Assembly: GCA_947475855.1 (NCBI GenBank)
Contig: CANJPN010000116.1
Location: 1-13,707 of the forward strand
Direction of reading: 5' to 3'
DNA: 13,707 bases
Origin: Bradyrhizobiaceae bacterium
GTDB lineage: Bacteria; Pseudomonadota; Alphaproteobacteria; Rhizobiales; Hyphomicrobiaceae
In this document: piece by piece, positions 1-7,442 of the stretch
Numbering within the stretch: the stretch's first letter is position 1
Layout: each line of letters opens with the position of its first letter
Made by a program: the position numbers and the translations under genes
Notes under the pieces: model-generated
Database searches by the model: none
Seen by the model: only the letters and a program-made list of their open reading frames with translations
What the model was told of the DNA's origin: nothing

Positions 1-356
1 CCGGCCAGCGCACGCTTCACGCGCACCATGTCGAGCACCGGGATACCCTCGGTGATGCATACGATCAGCGGGATTTCGGCGTCGATCGCTTCGAGGATCG
101 CATCGGCGGCATACGGAGGCGGCACGTAGATCGAGGTCGCCGTCGCCCCGGACTTGGCCTTGGCTTCCGCGACGGTGTCGAAGATCGGCACCCCCGCCAG
201 CTTGGCGTCCGGATGCTTGGAGCCGCCCTTGCCCGGCGTCACGCCGCCGACGATCTTGGTGCCATAGTCCATGGCCTGGATCGTATGGAACGTCCCCTGG
301 CTGCCGGTGATGCCCTGGCAGATGACCTTCGTATTCTTGTCGACGAGAATTGCCAT
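1..356 (-). CDS. sucD: Succinyl-CoA ligase, alpha subunit (N-terminal part, cut by window edge)
   Basis: This is the first 118 residues of the ADP/GDP-forming succinate-CoA ligase alpha subunit, a TCA-cycle enzyme that interconverts succinyl-CoA and succinate with substrate-level phosphorylation. The N-terminal CoA-binding Rossmann fold is clear: [20 protein letters not shown] at the start, then GGVTPGKGG and a [11 protein letters not shown] segment. The phospho-histidine region lies beyond the edge and cannot be checked. The ATG at 354-356 has a good ribosome binding site (AGGGG on the minus strand, about 7 nt upstream). The gene immediately upstream in the same direction is a Bug-family binding protein, not sucC, which is the usual partner directly before sucD. 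The paralogous malate-CoA ligase alpha subunit (mtkB) is an alternative, but the N-terminal residues fit SucD better. Confidence 0.9.
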   Translation of the reverse strand, partial: MAILVDKNTKVICQGITGSQGTFHTIQAMDYGTKIVGGVTPGKGGSKHPDAKLAGVPIFDTVAEAKAKSGATATSIYVPPPYAADAILEAIDAEIPLIVCITEGIPVLDMVRVKRALA

Positions 357-417
357 GACGTGCCCCTAAAGTGCGATCGTCCGAGATGGAACACCCAGGA
401 CAGGCATCGCACGGAAA

Positions 418-437
418 GCCCCGAGATTTGTCGGGGC
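418..437 (-). terminator. Stem-loop between the Bug gene and sucD, terminator-like
   Basis: Perfect 7-bp stem (GCCCCGA at 418-424, TCGGGGC at 431-437) with a 6-nt loop. On the minus strand it is followed only by TTTCC, so the U-tract is short. It lies about 155 nt after the stop of the binding-protein gene and about 62 nt before sucD. It could end transcription of the upstream operon or be part of the sucD leader; the sequence does not decide. Confidence 0.35.
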
Positions 438-478
438 AGCTTGTGGGGCAGATTTCCCGCCGGATCAAGTACGCCGAT

Positions 479-496
479 GGGTGGGTGGGGGTGGGG
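479..496 (+). other. G-quadruplex-forming motif
   Basis: Four runs of three or more G (479-481, 483-485, 487-491, 493-496) are each separated by a single T. This meets the strict definition of a parallel G-quadruplex with 1-nt loops. It lies on the plus strand, which is the template strand for the minus-strand genes on both sides, in the 235-nt gap between the Bug gene and sucD. Whether it folds or acts in regulation is unknown. Confidence 0.6.
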
Positions 497-528
497 CGGT
501 CTAAACCAATCCCCTCACCTCCCGCGTC

Positions 529-560
529 CCCGGGCGAGCGGCACTGCCGTGAGACCCGGG
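529..560. repeat. Imperfect palindrome, REP-like intergenic element
   Basis: CCCGGG at 529-534 and again at 555-560 form the outer arms. Inside them CGGC (539-542) and GCCG (546-549) form a stem around a 3-nt loop. It begins 32 nt after the stop codon of the Bug gene. From memory, short palindromes built on CCCGGG arms are widely repeated in Bradyrhizobium-type genomes, so this is probably one copy of a dispersed element; copy number cannot be tested in this window. The rest of the gap 357-591 holds the sucD ribosome binding site, the hairpin at 418-437 and the G-rich motif, and no gene. Confidence 0.5.
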
Positions 561-591
561 ATCTTTGGCCTGCAACGGCCGACGGGCGAAC

Positions 592-1620
592 TCATCCCCC
601 CTTCGGCAGCTTGATCCCTGCCTCTTCGATGATCTTCCGGTACATCGGCACTTCGCGTTGCAGCCGCGCCATATGGCTCTTGCCGGGCTGGGCCTCGACC
701 TTGAAGCCGCTCTTGCCGAACTTTTCGGCGACGTCTGGCTGGCGAAGCAGCTCGATCGTTGCCTTCTCCAGACGGGCGACGACATCGGGTGGCGTTTTGA
801 CCGGAGCGGAGAACGCGACGTAGTTGTCGAGCACGAAGTCCTTGTAGCCGAGCTCGGCCATGGTCGGAACATCAGGCAGGTCATGCCAGCGCGACGAGCC
901 GGTGACGGCTAGCGCCACGGCGGTGCCGGCCGCGATGTGGGCCCGCGCCGTCGAAATCGCACCGACGTAGCACTGGGCCGAGCCAGACAGCAGCCCCTGC
1001 ATCGCCTGTCCGCCACCGGTATGGTAGATGGTCGCCACGTCCTTGAGCCCCTCGCGCAGCTTCAGCAGCTCGATCGCCAGATGCGGCGTATTGCCGACGG
1101 GCGGTGTCGTGAAGTTGAACTTCTGCGGCTCCTTTTTCATCAGCGCCACGAAGTCCTTCATCGTCTTCACGCCCAGCGAAGGCTGGACACAGAAGATGTT
1201 CGGGGTCGTCGCCAGCTCGGCGATCGGCGCGAAATCTTTCAATGCGTCGTAGGGGATGTTGTCGAACAAGCTGGGGTTGATCGCATAGGCGCTCGTCGAG
1301 ATCAGCAACGTGTAGCCGTCAGGATCGGAACGTGCCGCCCTGGCAACGCCGATGTTGCCGCCGCCGCCGCCGATGTTTTCAACCACGAAAGACTGCTTCA
1401 GCGCTTCCTGCAGCCCTGGCGTGATGAGCCGCGCGGCCACGTCGGACGGCCCACCCGGCGTGTTGGGAACGATCACTCGGATCGGCTTGTCGTCGGGCCA
1501 AGCCGCAAATGCGTGCCCCGCCGTCATTAACGCTGGCGCAGCGATGAACGCCCCCGCCCCTTGAATAACTCGGCGCCGACTAGGTCCAGAACCCAACAGG
1601 GAATTAGTCTTTTCCACCAT
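592..1620 (-). CDS. Tripartite tricarboxylate transporter substrate-binding protein (Bug/TctC family), Tat-exported
   Basis: A 342-residue periplasmic solute-binding protein of the Bug (TctC-like) family; members bind carboxylates and aromatic acids and feed them to TctAB permeases or act as sensors. The N-terminus carries SRRRVIQ (residues 14-20) and a hydrophobic stretch ending AGHAFA, a Tat-type signal with likely cleavage near residue 39. The family motif PGGPSD is at 55-60, with the typical alpha/beta lobes after it. The ATG at 1618-1620 is chosen because GGGAGGAGAG lies just upstream and the signal peptide starts properly there; the reading frame stays open further upstream without family similarity. 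It follows the Mo-hydroxylase large subunit by 112 nt in the same direction, so it may be cotranscribed and bind that enzyme's substrate. No tctA or tctB is in the window, so it looks like one of the orphan Bug proteins. The ligand is unknown. Confidence 0.9.
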   Translation of the reverse strand: MVEKTNSLLGSGPSRRRVIQGAGAFIAAPALMTAGHAFAAWPDDKPIRVIVPNTPGGPSDVAARLITPGLQEALKQSFVVENIGGGGGNIGVARAARSDPDGYTLLISTSAYAINPSLFDNIPYDALKDFAPIAELATTPNIFCVQPSLGVKTMKDFVALMKKEPQKFNFTTPPVGNTPHLAIELLKLREGLKDVATIYHTGGGQAMQGLLSGSAQCYVGAISTARAHIAAGTAVALAVTGSSRWHDLPDVPTMAELGYKDFVLDNYVAFSAPVKTPPDVVARLEKATIELLRQPDVAEKFGKSGFKVEAQPGKSHMARLQREVPMYRKIIEEAGIKLPKGG

Positions 1621-1732
1621 TCTCTCCTCCCTTTGCCTGCAGCCCCGAAGCGGCCCTTTGCGGGCTCTCTCTTCGTTGGCCGTCCACTCCTTCATCACAC
1701 ATGCAGCAGAATGTATATCAACACGTCGCCCG

Positions 1733-4009
1733 TCAAACGCCGATCGCCGCCTTGACTCGGGGCGCGGTGAACGGCAGTGCGCGAATTCGCTGTCCCGTCG
1801 CATGGAACAGCGCGTTGGCGATCGCCGCCCCCGTCGGTCCTTGGCTCGCTTCACCTGTGCCCAGAAACGGCGTGCCCGGCCGGTCGATCACATGAACTTC
1901 CACACTCTCGAACGTCTCTGAGAACCGCAGGATGGGATAGCGGCTCCAGTCGCGCGATAGCACGCGCGTACGATCGAAGCTGACCTGCTCGTGGATCGTC
2001 CACGACGCCGACTGGATGATGCCGCCCTCGATCTGGTTCTTGATGCCGTCCGGATTGACCACCGTTCCGCTGTCGGCCGCGGCCACCGCACGGACCAGCC
2101 GCACGCGGCCTGTCTCTTGATCGACTTCCACTTCGACGGCGACAGCGCAGTACCCCGCGAGCCCCTTGTAGCGAGAGTAGGCGACGCCCTGTCCGCGACC
2201 ATTGCCGCGCCCGGTGACCGCCCCCGCTTTCCAGCCGAACTTTTCCGCGGCAAGCTTTACGCAGTCGGTTGCCCTGGCATCGTGCACCAGATGTTTGAGG
2301 CGGAACGCTACGGGATCTTCACCTGCCACCGCCGCCAATTCGTCCATCGCACTCTCGATCGCGAACACGTTCGAATATGCGCCGAGCCCACGCAGCGCCG
2401 ACACCCGCAGCTTCATGTGCGGCTGGAAGTTATGTATGAGCCTCAGGTTCGCGACCTTGTAGGGCGGAATGATGTTCCGGTCGCCCGAACCATTGGGCTG
2501 AGGTGCCGGTTGCGGCGCCGGTAGCTTGAAGCCGTTCTCGATCGATTGCCCGACGAGCGTCGAGCCGGCCCCGCCCGGTCGCGTCGAATGCGTGTCCGTG
2601 AACACTTCGTAGTCCCAGCCGGTCAGCATTCCCTTGGCATCGATCCCGGCCTTGACCCGCATCACCATGCCAGCCCCATAGGGCTCCCACAGGTGCTCGT
2701 CGGCGCGCATCCACTGCACGCGGATGGGCACACCCGGCATCTTGAAAGCGATGTAGGCCGCATCCGCTGCCGCATCGTCCGCGCCGTTGTGGCCATAGCA
2801 TCCCGAGCCTTCCAGATGAATGCAGCGCACCTTGTCCTTAGGTAGCCTGATCAACTGTGCCACTGCATCTTGCAGCGGAAACATGCCCTGCGAACAAGCC
2901 CACACCGTCATGTCGCCGTCCTTGAATTGGGCGACTCCGCACGACGGCCCGATCGAACCGTGCATATGGTAGGGACGAAAATACTCCAGATCGAGCGTCT
3001 TGGCCGGCGCCGGCGCATCGCCCTTCACGTCACGGATCGGGATCGCCCGCTTGTCCTGCGCCGGCAGCCAAGCGGCAAATGACGCCTGCTCTGGCATCGT
3101 CGGCTGCTCCGACCACTTCGCCGCCGCCGCGAGCTGCTCCATCGCCTTCACGGCCTGAAACTCGCGCACAGCAATCACTGCGAGAAAATTGCCGTCGCGA
3201 ATGACGCCGCGCACACCAGGCAGCGTCTCTATTCGCGCTGTATCGACACTGGCGAGTTTCGCTCCATAGCTCGGCGGCCTCACCACGCGGGCGTGCAGCA
3301 TGCCTTCGGGCCGGAAGTCTTGAATGAACGCAGCACCGCCCGTCACCTTGTCTGGAATATCGACGCGCTGAACACTTTTGCCGATCACCTTGTAGGACTT
3401 GGGATCACGCAACTTCGAGGCCGTCGCTGGCTCGGCCTTCACCTTGAGCACATCACCTGCAACGAGTTCACCCAAGCCGAGCCGCTTGCCGTCAGCCGCG
3501 ACGACGAAACCGTCTTCGGCCTTCAAGGTGGCGGCATCCACGCCAAGTTTATCTGCTGCGATCTTGATCAGGATCTCGCGTGCTTGCGCTGCGGCGTGCA
3601 TGATCGCGGTGCCGCTGTCCTGCAGCGTCTGGCTACCGGCGGTGTACCCCTCGTTGACCGTGCGCGCCGTATCGGCCGTCACCAGCGTGACCGAGCCCAA
3701 CGGCACACCGAGATGCTCGGCCGCGACCTGCCGCAGCGCCGTCTTGACGCCCTGCCCGATCTCTACCTTGCCGGTCAGTACGGTGATCTTCCCAGCTGCG
3801 TCGATCCTGATCCAGGCATCGATCATCGGCGCAACGCGCAGCGATCCCGGCAGCGGCGGTGGCGGTGCAGCAGCGACCGGCGGCGCCTCAGGCGCCTGCG
3901 CCAGCGCATCGGACAAGGAGAAGCCTACGACCAGCGCGCCACCGTTGGCGATGAGCGCACGGCGTGACAGTCCCGAAGGCAATTTCGCGGATTTGATTTT
4001 ATTGGTCAT
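1733..4009 (-). CDS. Molybdopterin-binding large subunit of a periplasmic Mo-hydroxylase (isoquinoline 1-oxidoreductase beta / aldehyde dehydrogenase type)
   Basis: A 758-residue catalytic subunit of the xanthine oxidase family that would hydroxylate an N-heteroaromatic compound or oxidise an aldehyde at a molybdenum centre. A Tat signal (LSRRALI, residues 14-20, then a hydrophobic stretch ending ALAQA) is followed by a Pro/Ala linker (about 40-55). Family motifs are GQG (85-87), FRPYHMHGSIGPSC (344-357), GSGCYGHNGADDAA (401-414), LRGLGAYSNVFAIES (539-553) and GEASQGPTGAA with the probable catalytic Glu720. The GSGCYGHNGADD motif is typical of IorB-like proteins rather than xanthine dehydrogenase. 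The ATG at 4007-4009 is chosen for its GGGGAG site and because the Tat signal starts there; an in-frame ATG 54 nt upstream is less likely. The [2Fe-2S] subunit lies 77 nt upstream. That subunit has no signal of its own and probably travels through Tat with this one. The substrate cannot be told from sequence. Confidence 0.9.
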   Translation of the reverse strand: MTNKIKSAKLPSGLSRRALIANGGALVVGFSLSDALAQAPEAPPVAAAPPPPLPGSLRVAPMIDAWIRIDAAGKITVLTGKVEIGQGVKTALRQVAAEHLGVPLGSVTLVTADTARTVNEGYTAGSQTLQDSGTAIMHAAAQAREILIKIAADKLGVDAATLKAEDGFVVAADGKRLGLGELVAGDVLKVKAEPATASKLRDPKSYKVIGKSVQRVDIPDKVTGGAAFIQDFRPEGMLHARVVRPPSYGAKLASVDTARIETLPGVRGVIRDGNFLAVIAVREFQAVKAMEQLAAAAKWSEQPTMPEQASFAAWLPAQDKRAIPIRDVKGDAPAPAKTLDLEYFRPYHMHGSIGPSCGVAQFKDGDMTVWACSQGMFPLQDAVAQLIRLPKDKVRCIHLEGSGCYGHNGADDAAADAAYIAFKMPGVPIRVQWMRADEHLWEPYGAGMVMRVKAGIDAKGMLTGWDYEVFTDTHSTRPGGAGSTLVGQSIENGFKLPAPQPAPQPNGSGDRNIIPPYKVANLRLIHNFQPHMKLRVSALRGLGAYSNVFAIESAMDELAAVAGEDPVAFRLKHLVHDARATDCVKLAAEKFGWKAGAVTGRGNGRGQGVAYSRYKGLAGYCAVAVEVEVDQETGRVRLVRAVAAADSGTVVNPDGIKNQIEGGIIQSASWTIHEQVSFDRTRVLSRDWSRYPILRFSETFESVEVHVIDRPGTPFLGTGEASQGPTGAAIANALFHATGQRIRALPFTAPRVKAAIGV

Positions 4010-4086
4010 CGTCGCACTCCCCAGAGCCTGACCGGTTGAGGTGGAAGCTTCAAGCTTCCACACAAGCGTGAATTCAGCCTCTCGAA

Positions 4087-4575
4087 CTATGTCCGGTTAC
4101 TGTCGGTCGTCGCCGCTGTGCGCAGGTATTCAGCAGCTCGCTTGACCGCCTTGATGACGCGGTTGTGCGTGCCGCAGCGGCACAGGTTTGCCGACAATCG
4201 CTCGCGGATCTGCGCGTCCGTCGGCCTCCGGTTTTCGCGCAGCAGCCCTTCGGCCCGCATCAGGATGCCCGCTGTACAGTAGCCGCATTGCGCCGCCTGC
4301 TCCTCGATGAACGCTCGCTGCAACGGCCCGGGCTTGTCGATGGTCCCGAGCCCCTCGAGCGTCGTGACCTTGCGGCCCTCGAGGACTGACACCGGCACCA
4401 TGCATGAAAACACCGCCTTGTCGTCGACGAGCACCGTGCACGCGCCACATTGACCAAGGCCGCAGCCGAACTTCGCTCCGTTCATTTTCAGATCGTCTCG
4501 AAGCACGTACAGAAGCGGCGTGTCTGCCTCCACATCGACCTCGACGGCCCGTCCATTGATGCTGAGCTTGGCCAT
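4087..4575 (-). CDS. [2Fe-2S] small subunit of the Mo-hydroxylase (IorA/CoxS family)
   Basis: A 162-residue two-cluster ferredoxin-like subunit that passes electrons from the molybdenum centre onward. The N-terminal plant-type cluster is bound by Cys38, 43, 46 and 58 (CGLGQCGACTV, then FSC). The C-terminal all-helical cluster is bound by Cys97, 100, 132 and 134 (QCGYCTAG and LCRCGTH). All eight ligands are present and the length is normal. There is no signal peptide, as expected for a subunit exported together with a Tat-tagged partner. The ATG at 4573-4575 is preceded by GAGGAGAGG. It lies between the cytochrome c gene (57 nt upstream) and the molybdopterin subunit (77 nt downstream), all in one direction, so the three are very probably one operon. 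Confidence 0.95.
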   Translation of the reverse strand: MAKLSINGRAVEVDVEADTPLLYVLRDDLKMNGAKFGCGLGQCGACTVLVDDKAVFSCMVPVSVLEGRKVTTLEGLGTIDKPGPLQRAFIEEQAAQCGYCTAGILMRAEGLLRENRRPTDAQIRERLSANLCRCGTHNRVIKAVKRAAEYLRTAATTDSNRT

Positions 4576-4632
4576 GGAGCCTCTCCTCGTCCTTCGATGC
4601 AGCGCTCAACCGGATAGCGCATTGCCTGTTGC

Positions 4633-5916
4633 TTACTGCCTGGCTTTCCTGATCGCCACGTCCAAACCTGCAAACACCGGCCGGTCGGTGAAGTTCGCGC
4701 GCACATATTCCAAGAGATCCCCGATCTGCTTGTCTGTCAGCGCATTGGCGAACCCAGGCATATGAGGTCCTGGCTGGTTGTCGGTTCGCCCGATGCCTCC
4801 GAGCACCACGCGAACGAGATTGTTTGGCGATGCAGCTCGAACCGTTGTCGACAGCGCGAGATTAAGCGCCGGATCGAGCGGCTGGCGGCCAGCCTCGCCA
4901 TGGCAGCCAGCACAAGCCCCCGCGTAAACCGATGCACCCGGTGCAGCAGCCGCGGCCGGACGTGTGACCGCGCCTTCACCGCCCGCCCGTGCGATCGCTC
5001 TTGCCCCCCGCTCCTGCCGCTCTTTAGTCGCAGCACCGGCGAGCGAAGCGACGTACGTCGCCATCGCCTTGATATCGCTGTCGGGCACTTGTGCGAGGTT
5101 CCCAATCACGTCCGCCATCGGACCTGCTGCAACGCCATGCTGAGGGCTACGCCCCTTCCCCAGATATTCGGCGAGACGTTCCCCCGTCCATGGCACCGCC
5201 GCCACCGAGGTCGCTCCCAGCGCTGGAGCAGTCCACCCCTGAACGTCCGCGCCCGCATATGCGCGAGACTTGTCCTCCGCTCCGAGCACGTTGCGCGGCG
5301 TGTGACAGGAGCCGCAATGCGCCAATCCCTCGACGAGGTAGGCGCCGCGATTCCATTCCGCCGTCTTGCTGGCGTCTTGTGTGAACCCGCCGCGATCCAG
5401 GAAGAACAGCTTCCAGCCCGCAACCAGGCTGCGGATGTTGAATGGAAACGCCAGTTCGTTGGCCGGACTGGCGGACACCTGCGCCCGCCGCGTCATCAGG
5501 AACGCATAGACGTTCTTGATATCGCTTTCCGCCATCTTGGCCATGTGGTCGTAAGGAAAGGCCGGATAGAGATGACGTCCGTCGCGCGACACGCCCTCTC
5601 GCACCGCCCGAATGAATGCAGGCTCCGACCAGCCGCCAATGCCCGTCGACGGATCTGGCGTGATGTTCGTCGCATGGATGGTGCCGAACGGCGTGACTAT
5701 AGGCCGGCCGCCCGCGTAGGCGGCGCCACCGTCGCGTGTATGGCAGGTGGCGCAGTTGCCGATCGCAGCGAGCACGGCCCCTGCCTTGACATTTTCGACC
5801 GGGAAGCTCGAAGCCTGTGGCCGGTCGATCGGCGCGAACGAGGACCTCCACGCATAGCCGCCGACGATCACGCCCAACGCCGCGATGGCAATCAGTAATC
5901 CACGAATTACGCGCAT
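4633..5916 (-). CDS. Three-heme cytochrome c, electron acceptor of the Mo-hydroxylase
   Basis: A 427-residue cytochrome with three CXXCH heme-c sites: CATCH (residues 55-59), CGSCH (201-205) and CAGCH (335-339). Each lies in its own cytochrome c domain, the arrangement of the cytochrome subunit of membrane-bound alcohol/aldehyde dehydrogenases. Residues 5-20 form a single hydrophobic segment after two arginines, a signal-anchor that would place the hemes in the periplasm. An Ala/Gly-rich linker (about 302-328) precedes the third domain. The ATG at 5914-5916 is used because the anchor begins there; the frame is open further upstream but without signal or similarity. It is the first gene of the minus-strand group with the [2Fe-2S] and molybdopterin subunits, and no flavin subunit is present, so electrons probably go to this cytochrome and then to the respiratory chain. 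Confidence 0.92.
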   Translation of the reverse strand: MRVIRGLLIAIAALGVIVGGYAWRSSFAPIDRPQASSFPVENVKAGAVLAAIGNCATCHTRDGGAAYAGGRPIVTPFGTIHATNITPDPSTGIGGWSEPAFIRAVREGVSRDGRHLYPAFPYDHMAKMAESDIKNVYAFLMTRRAQVSASPANELAFPFNIRSLVAGWKLFFLDRGGFTQDASKTAEWNRGAYLVEGLAHCGSCHTPRNVLGAEDKSRAYAGADVQGWTAPALGATSVAAVPWTGERLAEYLGKGRSPQHGVAAGPMADVIGNLAQVPDSDIKAMATYVASLAGAATKERQERGARAIARAGGEGAVTRPAAAAAPGASVYAGACAGCHGEAGRQPLDPALNLALSTTVRAASPNNLVRVVLGGIGRTDNQPGPHMPGFANALTDKQIGDLLEYVRANFTDRPVFAGLDVAIRKARQ

Positions 5917-5944
5917 GTTCCCCCGAGCGTCGCAGCGCGCCTCT

Positions 5945-5958
5945 GACAGCCCGCTGTC
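5945..5958. promoter_or_regulatory. Inverted repeat upstream of the cytochrome c gene, possible operator
   Basis: GACAGC (5945-5950) and GCTGTC (5953-5958) are perfect 6-bp arms with a 2-bp spacer, 29 bp upstream of the cytochrome c start. The symmetry and position suit a dimeric repressor or activator site for the Mo-hydroxylase operon. No regulator gene is in the window and I could not fix a -10/-35 pair here. Confidence 0.3.
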
Positions 5959-6103
5959 TCCTCTGCCGCCCCGACCCAAAGGGTAGTGCCGAAGGCAGCC
6001 CATTGTCACGTTATTCTCAGGGCAGCCTATCCGAAAATCCGAAGCCTAGCCACGGCCTTCCACCCCGGAACCGGCATCACTGCATATCGGTCCAGAGCTT
6101 CCC

Positions 6104-6119
6104 GTCTCGTGCACGACAC
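6104..6119. promoter_or_regulatory. Palindrome in the divergent spacer, possible operator
   Basis: A perfect 10-bp palindrome, TCGTGCACGA (6107-6116), extends to 16 bp with one mismatched pair (outer GT at 6104-6105 and AC at 6118-6119). It lies 72 bp before the MFS transporter start, in the 275-bp spacer between the two divergent transcription units. It could bind a dimeric regulator of the transporter. This is inference from symmetry alone. Confidence 0.3.
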
Positions 6120-6191
6120 TCATGCACCTCCAAGTCTTGTGCCCACCGGCGACACGGCTCATCTAGACTTGCGCCTCTCATTGGATCATCC

Positions 6192-7385
6192 ATGAACTTC
6201 ATCTTCCTGCTCGCCACGAGTTGCTTCGTCGGCTCTCTATCGCTTCGACTGCTGGACCCCGTCGTGCCACAGGTCGCACGCGACCTGTCCACGTCACCAG
6301 AAGCCGTAGCCCTGCTGTCCACCGCCTTCATGATCACTTACGCGATGACCCAGCCGTTCGTCGGAGCAATCGCCGACGCGTATGGCAAGGTGCGCATTCT
6401 CAAAATCTGCAGCTCCGCACTGGCAGCGATGCTCGTGGCGATGGCGCTCGCTCCGACCATCGAGGTGATGTACGCCGCGCGTATCCTGGGAGGTGTGTTC
6501 GGCGGCGGCGTGTTTACGGTCGCCCTCGCCATTGTCGGCGATCGTGTCGCTGCATCAGAACGACAAGTCGCCTTGTCCAAATTAATCATGGCATCGCAGA
6601 CGGCGCAGTTGTTCGGCGTGATCGCCGCAGGCCTGATTGCTAGTTTTGTCGGTTGGCGCATCGCCGTCGGCAGCGCCGCATTCGTCGCCATCGCCGCCTC
6701 CATCATGCTGGAGCGGAACCTCAAGCCGCGGCCTGATGCCAAGCGCTATCCGATCAACATGGAGCGTATCCGCCGCACCCTGTCATCCCTGTTCCGCAAT
6801 CCCCGGACGCAGACCTGCTACACCGGCGTGCTGTTCGACGGTATGGCTGTGACTGGCCTCGTTCCCTTCGTCGCCATCCTCCTGGAAGCAAGCGGCGAAG
6901 GCGGCTTGCGTGAAGCCGGCTTCGTGATCTCCGGCCTCGCTTGCGGCGGCCTAATGTACACATTTACCGTCAGTCGTGTGCTGCCTCTCGTCGGCGGCAC
7001 GCACAATATGCTGCGTTTCGGTGGCGCAATCAGCGCAACCGGAATGGCCGTGATCGCCTACGGTGGAACATGGCCGCTTCAGATGGTGATGTTCGCCGTC
7101 ATCGGCTTCGGCTTCTTCATGCTGCACGGCTCGCTGCAAGCCCAGGCAACTGAAGTGGCAAACGACCTTCGCAGCACGTCGGTCTCGATGCATTCGTGCG
7201 CGTTCACGCTCGGAAACGCGATCGGCCCGGCGCTTTACGCCATCGGCATCAACACAATCGGTTCGAAACCATCCATCCTCATCGGCGCGATGGCGATCCT
7301 GATCATCGGCTTGTTCACGGCCGCCCGCCTGGAAGCTATCGATGCCGACCTCGACACCACCACCCTCGGCCAATCCAACGCTTGA
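6192..7385 (+). CDS. MFS transporter (drug/metabolite efflux type)
   Basis: A 397-residue major facilitator superfamily permease with about twelve hydrophobic segments in two halves, split by a polar loop (around residues 174-200) holding KPRPDAKRYP. The MFS motif A is clear between segments 2 and 3: G58-A-I-A-D62-A-Y-G65-K-V-R68. Asp22-Pro23 at the end of the first helix is common in DHA1-type proton-coupled exporters. The ATG at 6192 is chosen because it starts directly at the first membrane helix; the frame is open far upstream but that part has no membrane or signal character. The ribosome binding site is weak (GGAT about 7 nt upstream). It is transcribed away from the Mo-hydroxylase operon and toward the YgjP-like gene. 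The cargo is unknown; a link to the neighbouring oxidation pathway is possible but unproven. Confidence 0.88.
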   Translation: MNFIFLLATSCFVGSLSLRLLDPVVPQVARDLSTSPEAVALLSTAFMITYAMTQPFVGAIADAYGKVRILKICSSALAAMLVAMALAPTIEVMYAARILGGVFGGGVFTVALAIVGDRVAASERQVALSKLIMASQTAQLFGVIAAGLIASFVGWRIAVGSAAFVAIAASIMLERNLKPRPDAKRYPINMERIRRTLSSLFRNPRTQTCYTGVLFDGMAVTGLVPFVAILLEASGEGGLREAGFVISGLACGGLMYTFTVSRVLPLVGGTHNMLRFGGAISATGMAVIAYGGTWPLQMVMFAVIGFGFFMLHGSLQAQATEVANDLRSTSVSMHSCAFTLGNAIGPALYAIGINTIGSKPSILIGAMAILIIGLFTAARLEAIDADLDTTTLGQSNA

Positions 7386-7398
7386 GCGAGCCGGACAA

Positions 7399-7415
7399 CT
7401 CACCATCAAGGTGAG
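7399..7415. terminator. Stem-loop between convergent genes
   Basis: CTCACC (7399-7404) and GGTGAG (7410-7415) form a perfect 6-bp stem with a 5-nt loop, in the 57-bp gap between the convergent MFS and YgjP-like genes. There is no U-tract on either strand, so it is at most a weak bidirectional terminator. Confidence 0.35.
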
Positions 7416-7442
7416 GATACACCCTCGGGATAGACCACTTCC

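Noticed and set aside
213..912. Plus-strand open frames in the gap and over the end of the Bug gene
   Set aside because: They run antisense through sucD and Bug coding sequence and show no similarity or start signal.
1710..1736. Promoter-like TTGACG and TATACA/TACATT on the minus strand before the Bug gene
   Set aside because: The spacing is 13 or 15 bp, too short for a normal sigma-70 promoter, and the -35 overlaps the stop codon of the upstream gene. It may be chance.
592..1854. Longer version of the Bug protein starting at 1854
   Set aside because: It would overlap the end of the molybdopterin subunit gene by over 100 nt and place an Arg-rich stretch before the Tat signal; the start at 1620 has a strong ribosome binding site.
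4762..5898. A 378-codon plus-strand open frame opposite the cytochrome c gene
   Set aside because: It is Arg/Cys-rich without motifs, while the minus strand holds three CXXCH heme sites and a signal-anchor.
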